DNA from: Pyxidicoccus sp. MSG2
Lineage (GTDB): Bacteria > Myxococcota > Myxococcia > Myxococcales > Myxococcaceae
DNA: 64,000 nucleotides
Direction: 5' to 3'
Assembly: GCF_026626705.1 (NCBI RefSeq)
Contig: NZ_JAPNKC010000001.1
Span: 3,286,001 to 3,350,000 of the forward strand
Below are positions 62,639 through 64,000 of this stretch, piece by piece. The notes beneath the pieces are model-generated. The model was not told the DNA's origin, searched no databases, and worked only from the letters and a program-made list of their open reading frames with translations. The stretch's first letter is position 1. Each line of letters begins with the position of its first letter. Position numbers and translations under genes: made by a program.

Positions 62639-63232
62639 TCACTCCGCCAGGGGCAGGCCCGGAGGGGGCATGATGTTCGTCCCCGGGGCGCCTTCAGGCA
62701 GCACGGCGTAGCGCAGCAGCAGCACGCCGTTCTTGTAGACCTTGGTGGACAGCAGCTCCAGGCTCCGCGTCCCCTGGAGCCGCGTGACGAGCGGGATGCC
62801 CGAGCCGAGCAGCAGCGGGCTCAGCTTGAGCACCACCTCGTCGACGAGCCCCGCGTCCAGCACCTTCGACGCGAAGTCCGCGCCGCCCGCGAGGTAGAGG
62901 TCCTTGCCCGGCCGGGCCTTGAGCTGACGGATGACACCGAGGGCGTCGTCAGCCACCAGCTTCACGCGCGGGTTCGGGCTCTCCTTCAAGGAGCGCGTGA
63001 AGACGTAGGGCTCCATCATCGGATAGGGGTCCGTCACCCCCACCTTCAGGCCCTGCTCGTACGTGCGACGCCCCATCAGGACGGTGTCGTACGTCGCGAA
63101 GGACGCGAGGTAGTCGGTGATGTGCTCGCTGTCCTTCACGAGCCTCTCCTGCATGAAGGCCCCGTAGGTGTCGTCCTCGTGGGCGATGAAGCCGTCGGCG
63201 GTGGAAGCAACGTGGTACTTGAGCTTTCGCAT
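62639..63232 (-). CDS. RibD C-terminal/dihydrofolate-reductase-like protein
   Basis: 197 aa. Starts MRKLKYHVASTADGFIAHEDDTYGAF; then TYDTVLMGRRTYEQGLK, 'LYLAGGADFASKVLDAGLVDEVVLKLSPLLLGSGIPLVTRLQGTRSLELLSTKVYKNGVLLLRY'. That is the RibD_C domain of the DHFR superfamily, often of unknown substrate, using NADPH. The start at 63232 fits the family; 63319 would add an extension with no match. Not a folA gene: key folate residues cannot be seen. Confidence 0.85.
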   Translation of the reverse strand: MRKLKYHVASTADGFIAHEDDTYGAFMQERLVKDSEHITDYLASFATYDTVLMGRRTYEQGLKVGVTDPYPMMEPYVFTRSLKESPNPRVKLVADDALGVIRQLKARPGKDLYLAGGADFASKVLDAGLVDEVVLKLSPLLLGSGIPLVTRLQGTRSLELLSTKVYKNGVLLLRYAVLPEGAPGTNIMPPPGLPLAE

Positions 63233-63638
63233 ACAGAAATCTCCAAAAGCAGCGCGTACGCCCGGAGCACCGGGCGGATGGGAATGGAACTCGCGGCGGG
63301 GACTCGGTGAAGACCACACGTCCGGACGGCAGACCTCGACGCACCACGGCCAGGCTGCCGGGGCGACGCAGGGAAGTCTCGGGAAGTGGGTCAGCGAGTG
63401 GAGATCATGGGGCGACGCCGTGAGGCGCCGGGCGCGACATTAAGCACGCCCACCGAGCGGCCGCAACCGGGTTGCATGCCCGAGCGTCGCCCATCGTGCG
63501 TCACATGCGCGGTCCGGCCTGTCGTTGCCGCACACGTGCTGTGAATATCTGCAGTGAGGGTGCGTCCAGGGCTTCGCGCGCCTGCTCCGCTGCCTGCCGC
63601 TGAGCATGGCACCGATTCTCAACCCCAAGGAACCTCGA
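63233..63638. other. Intergenic region, no gene seen
   Basis: About 400 bp between divergent genes. I see no credible ORF, tRNA or strong promoter. The region is GC-rich with some loose palindromes. Promoters of the reductase and of the secreted protein at 63639 must lie here. Confidence 0.5.
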
Positions 63639-64000
63639 ATGAGCCCGATTGCCCGTGCCGTGATTGCCGTGTCCGTGTTCGCCGCCTCCGTCGCCTCCGC
63701 CCAGGACGTCGAGATGAACATGAACGTCCAGGGGGATGACATGGACATGCCCTCGGCCCACATCCAGGTGAAGGGCACGGCGCCCGGCTCGGGCGAGGAA
63801 GGCGTGGACATGGACGTCCAGGCCGGCGGTGCCCGCATGCAGATCAAGGTGAAGGGGGACGTGAATAGCGAGACAAGCGAGCGCACGGAGAAGCGGGAGC
63901 GTCGCGAGCATCGCGAGCGCCGTGAGGAGGTCCGTCACGAGGAGCCCCAGGCGATGCCCGTGCGGGGCGTCGCGTCGGAGCCGGCGTTCCGCAACTGTGG
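63639..64000 (+). CDS. Secreted charged protein (partial; 3' end outside window)
   Basis: The first 120 codons; the gene runs off the right edge. A signal peptide (MSPIARAVIAVSVFAASVASAQ) precedes a stretch rich in D, M and G (VEMNMNVQGDDMDMPSAH, GVDMDVQAGGARMQIKVKG), then a highly charged, Arg/Glu-rich segment (ERTEKRERREHRERREEVRHEE). The visible end, SEPAFRNCG, may open the next domain. Myxobacteria have many such proteins with a C-terminal DUF4476 domain; that is only a guess here. AAGGA lies seven bases before the ATG. Confidence 0.7.
   Translation, partial: MSPIARAVIAVSVFAASVASAQDVEMNMNVQGDDMDMPSAHIQVKGTAPGSGEEGVDMDVQAGGARMQIKVKGDVNSETSERTEKRERREHRERREEVRHEEPQAMPVRGVASEPAFRNC

Overview
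The window is high-GC DNA with dense genes, many lipoproteins and secreted proteins of unknown role, PEGA, AgmX and LytTR-type proteins, a GspII/pilus-N-type protein and a Ser/Thr kinase. Together with a HemY-type protoporphyrinogen oxidase, this points to a myxobacterium (Myxococcota, probably Myxococcaceae). That is an inference from gene content and style; no rRNA, tRNA, CRISPR array or insertion sequence was seen.

Layout. 1-3581: a heme/iron uptake operon on the minus strand (small Com-like zinc protein, TonB receptor, HmuY-like lipoprotein, HmuS-like protein cut by the window edge) behind a near-consensus Fur box. 3.6-10.1 kb: housekeeping and envelope genes (aat, LEA-type lipoproteins, HlyC/CorC protein, pilus-N protein). 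10.1-17.5 kb: Ser/Thr kinase, glgA, pdxH, an SDR, protoporphyrinogen oxidase, and a LytS/LytTR two-component pair. 17.7-32.6 kb: several lipoproteins, a GCS2 ligase, rlmN, an aldo/keto reductase, a class III adenylate cyclase, a phosphoesterase, gluQ and a membrane protein.

32.7-39.3 kb is the most unusual region: a tightly coupled five-gene operon. It encodes a ferritin-like protein, two proteins that together look like one LodA/GoxA-type quinoprotein split in two, a radical SAM/SPASM protein like the QhpD maturase, and a FAD protein like LodB/QhpG. I read it as a split cysteine-tryptophylquinone (CTQ) oxidase with both known kinds of CTQ maturation enzyme.

39.5-44.6 kb: a patatin lipoprotein overlapping a trypsin-like protease, an AgmX-domain protein, a GNAT protein and miaE. 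44.6-49.8 kb: an SLC13 transporter, an Rpn-family nuclease gene bracketed by 104-bp direct repeats (86/104 identical), and GTP-dependent PEP carboxykinase. 49.9-56.7 kb: a TPR protein, a periplasmic binding lipoprotein, an aminotransferase, and bioB-bioF-bioD behind a BirA-type palindrome. 56.8-64 kb: a GlsB-like protein, radA, a luciferase-like oxidoreductase, a GH18 chitinase lipoprotein, a RibD/DHFR-like reductase and a secreted protein cut by the window end.
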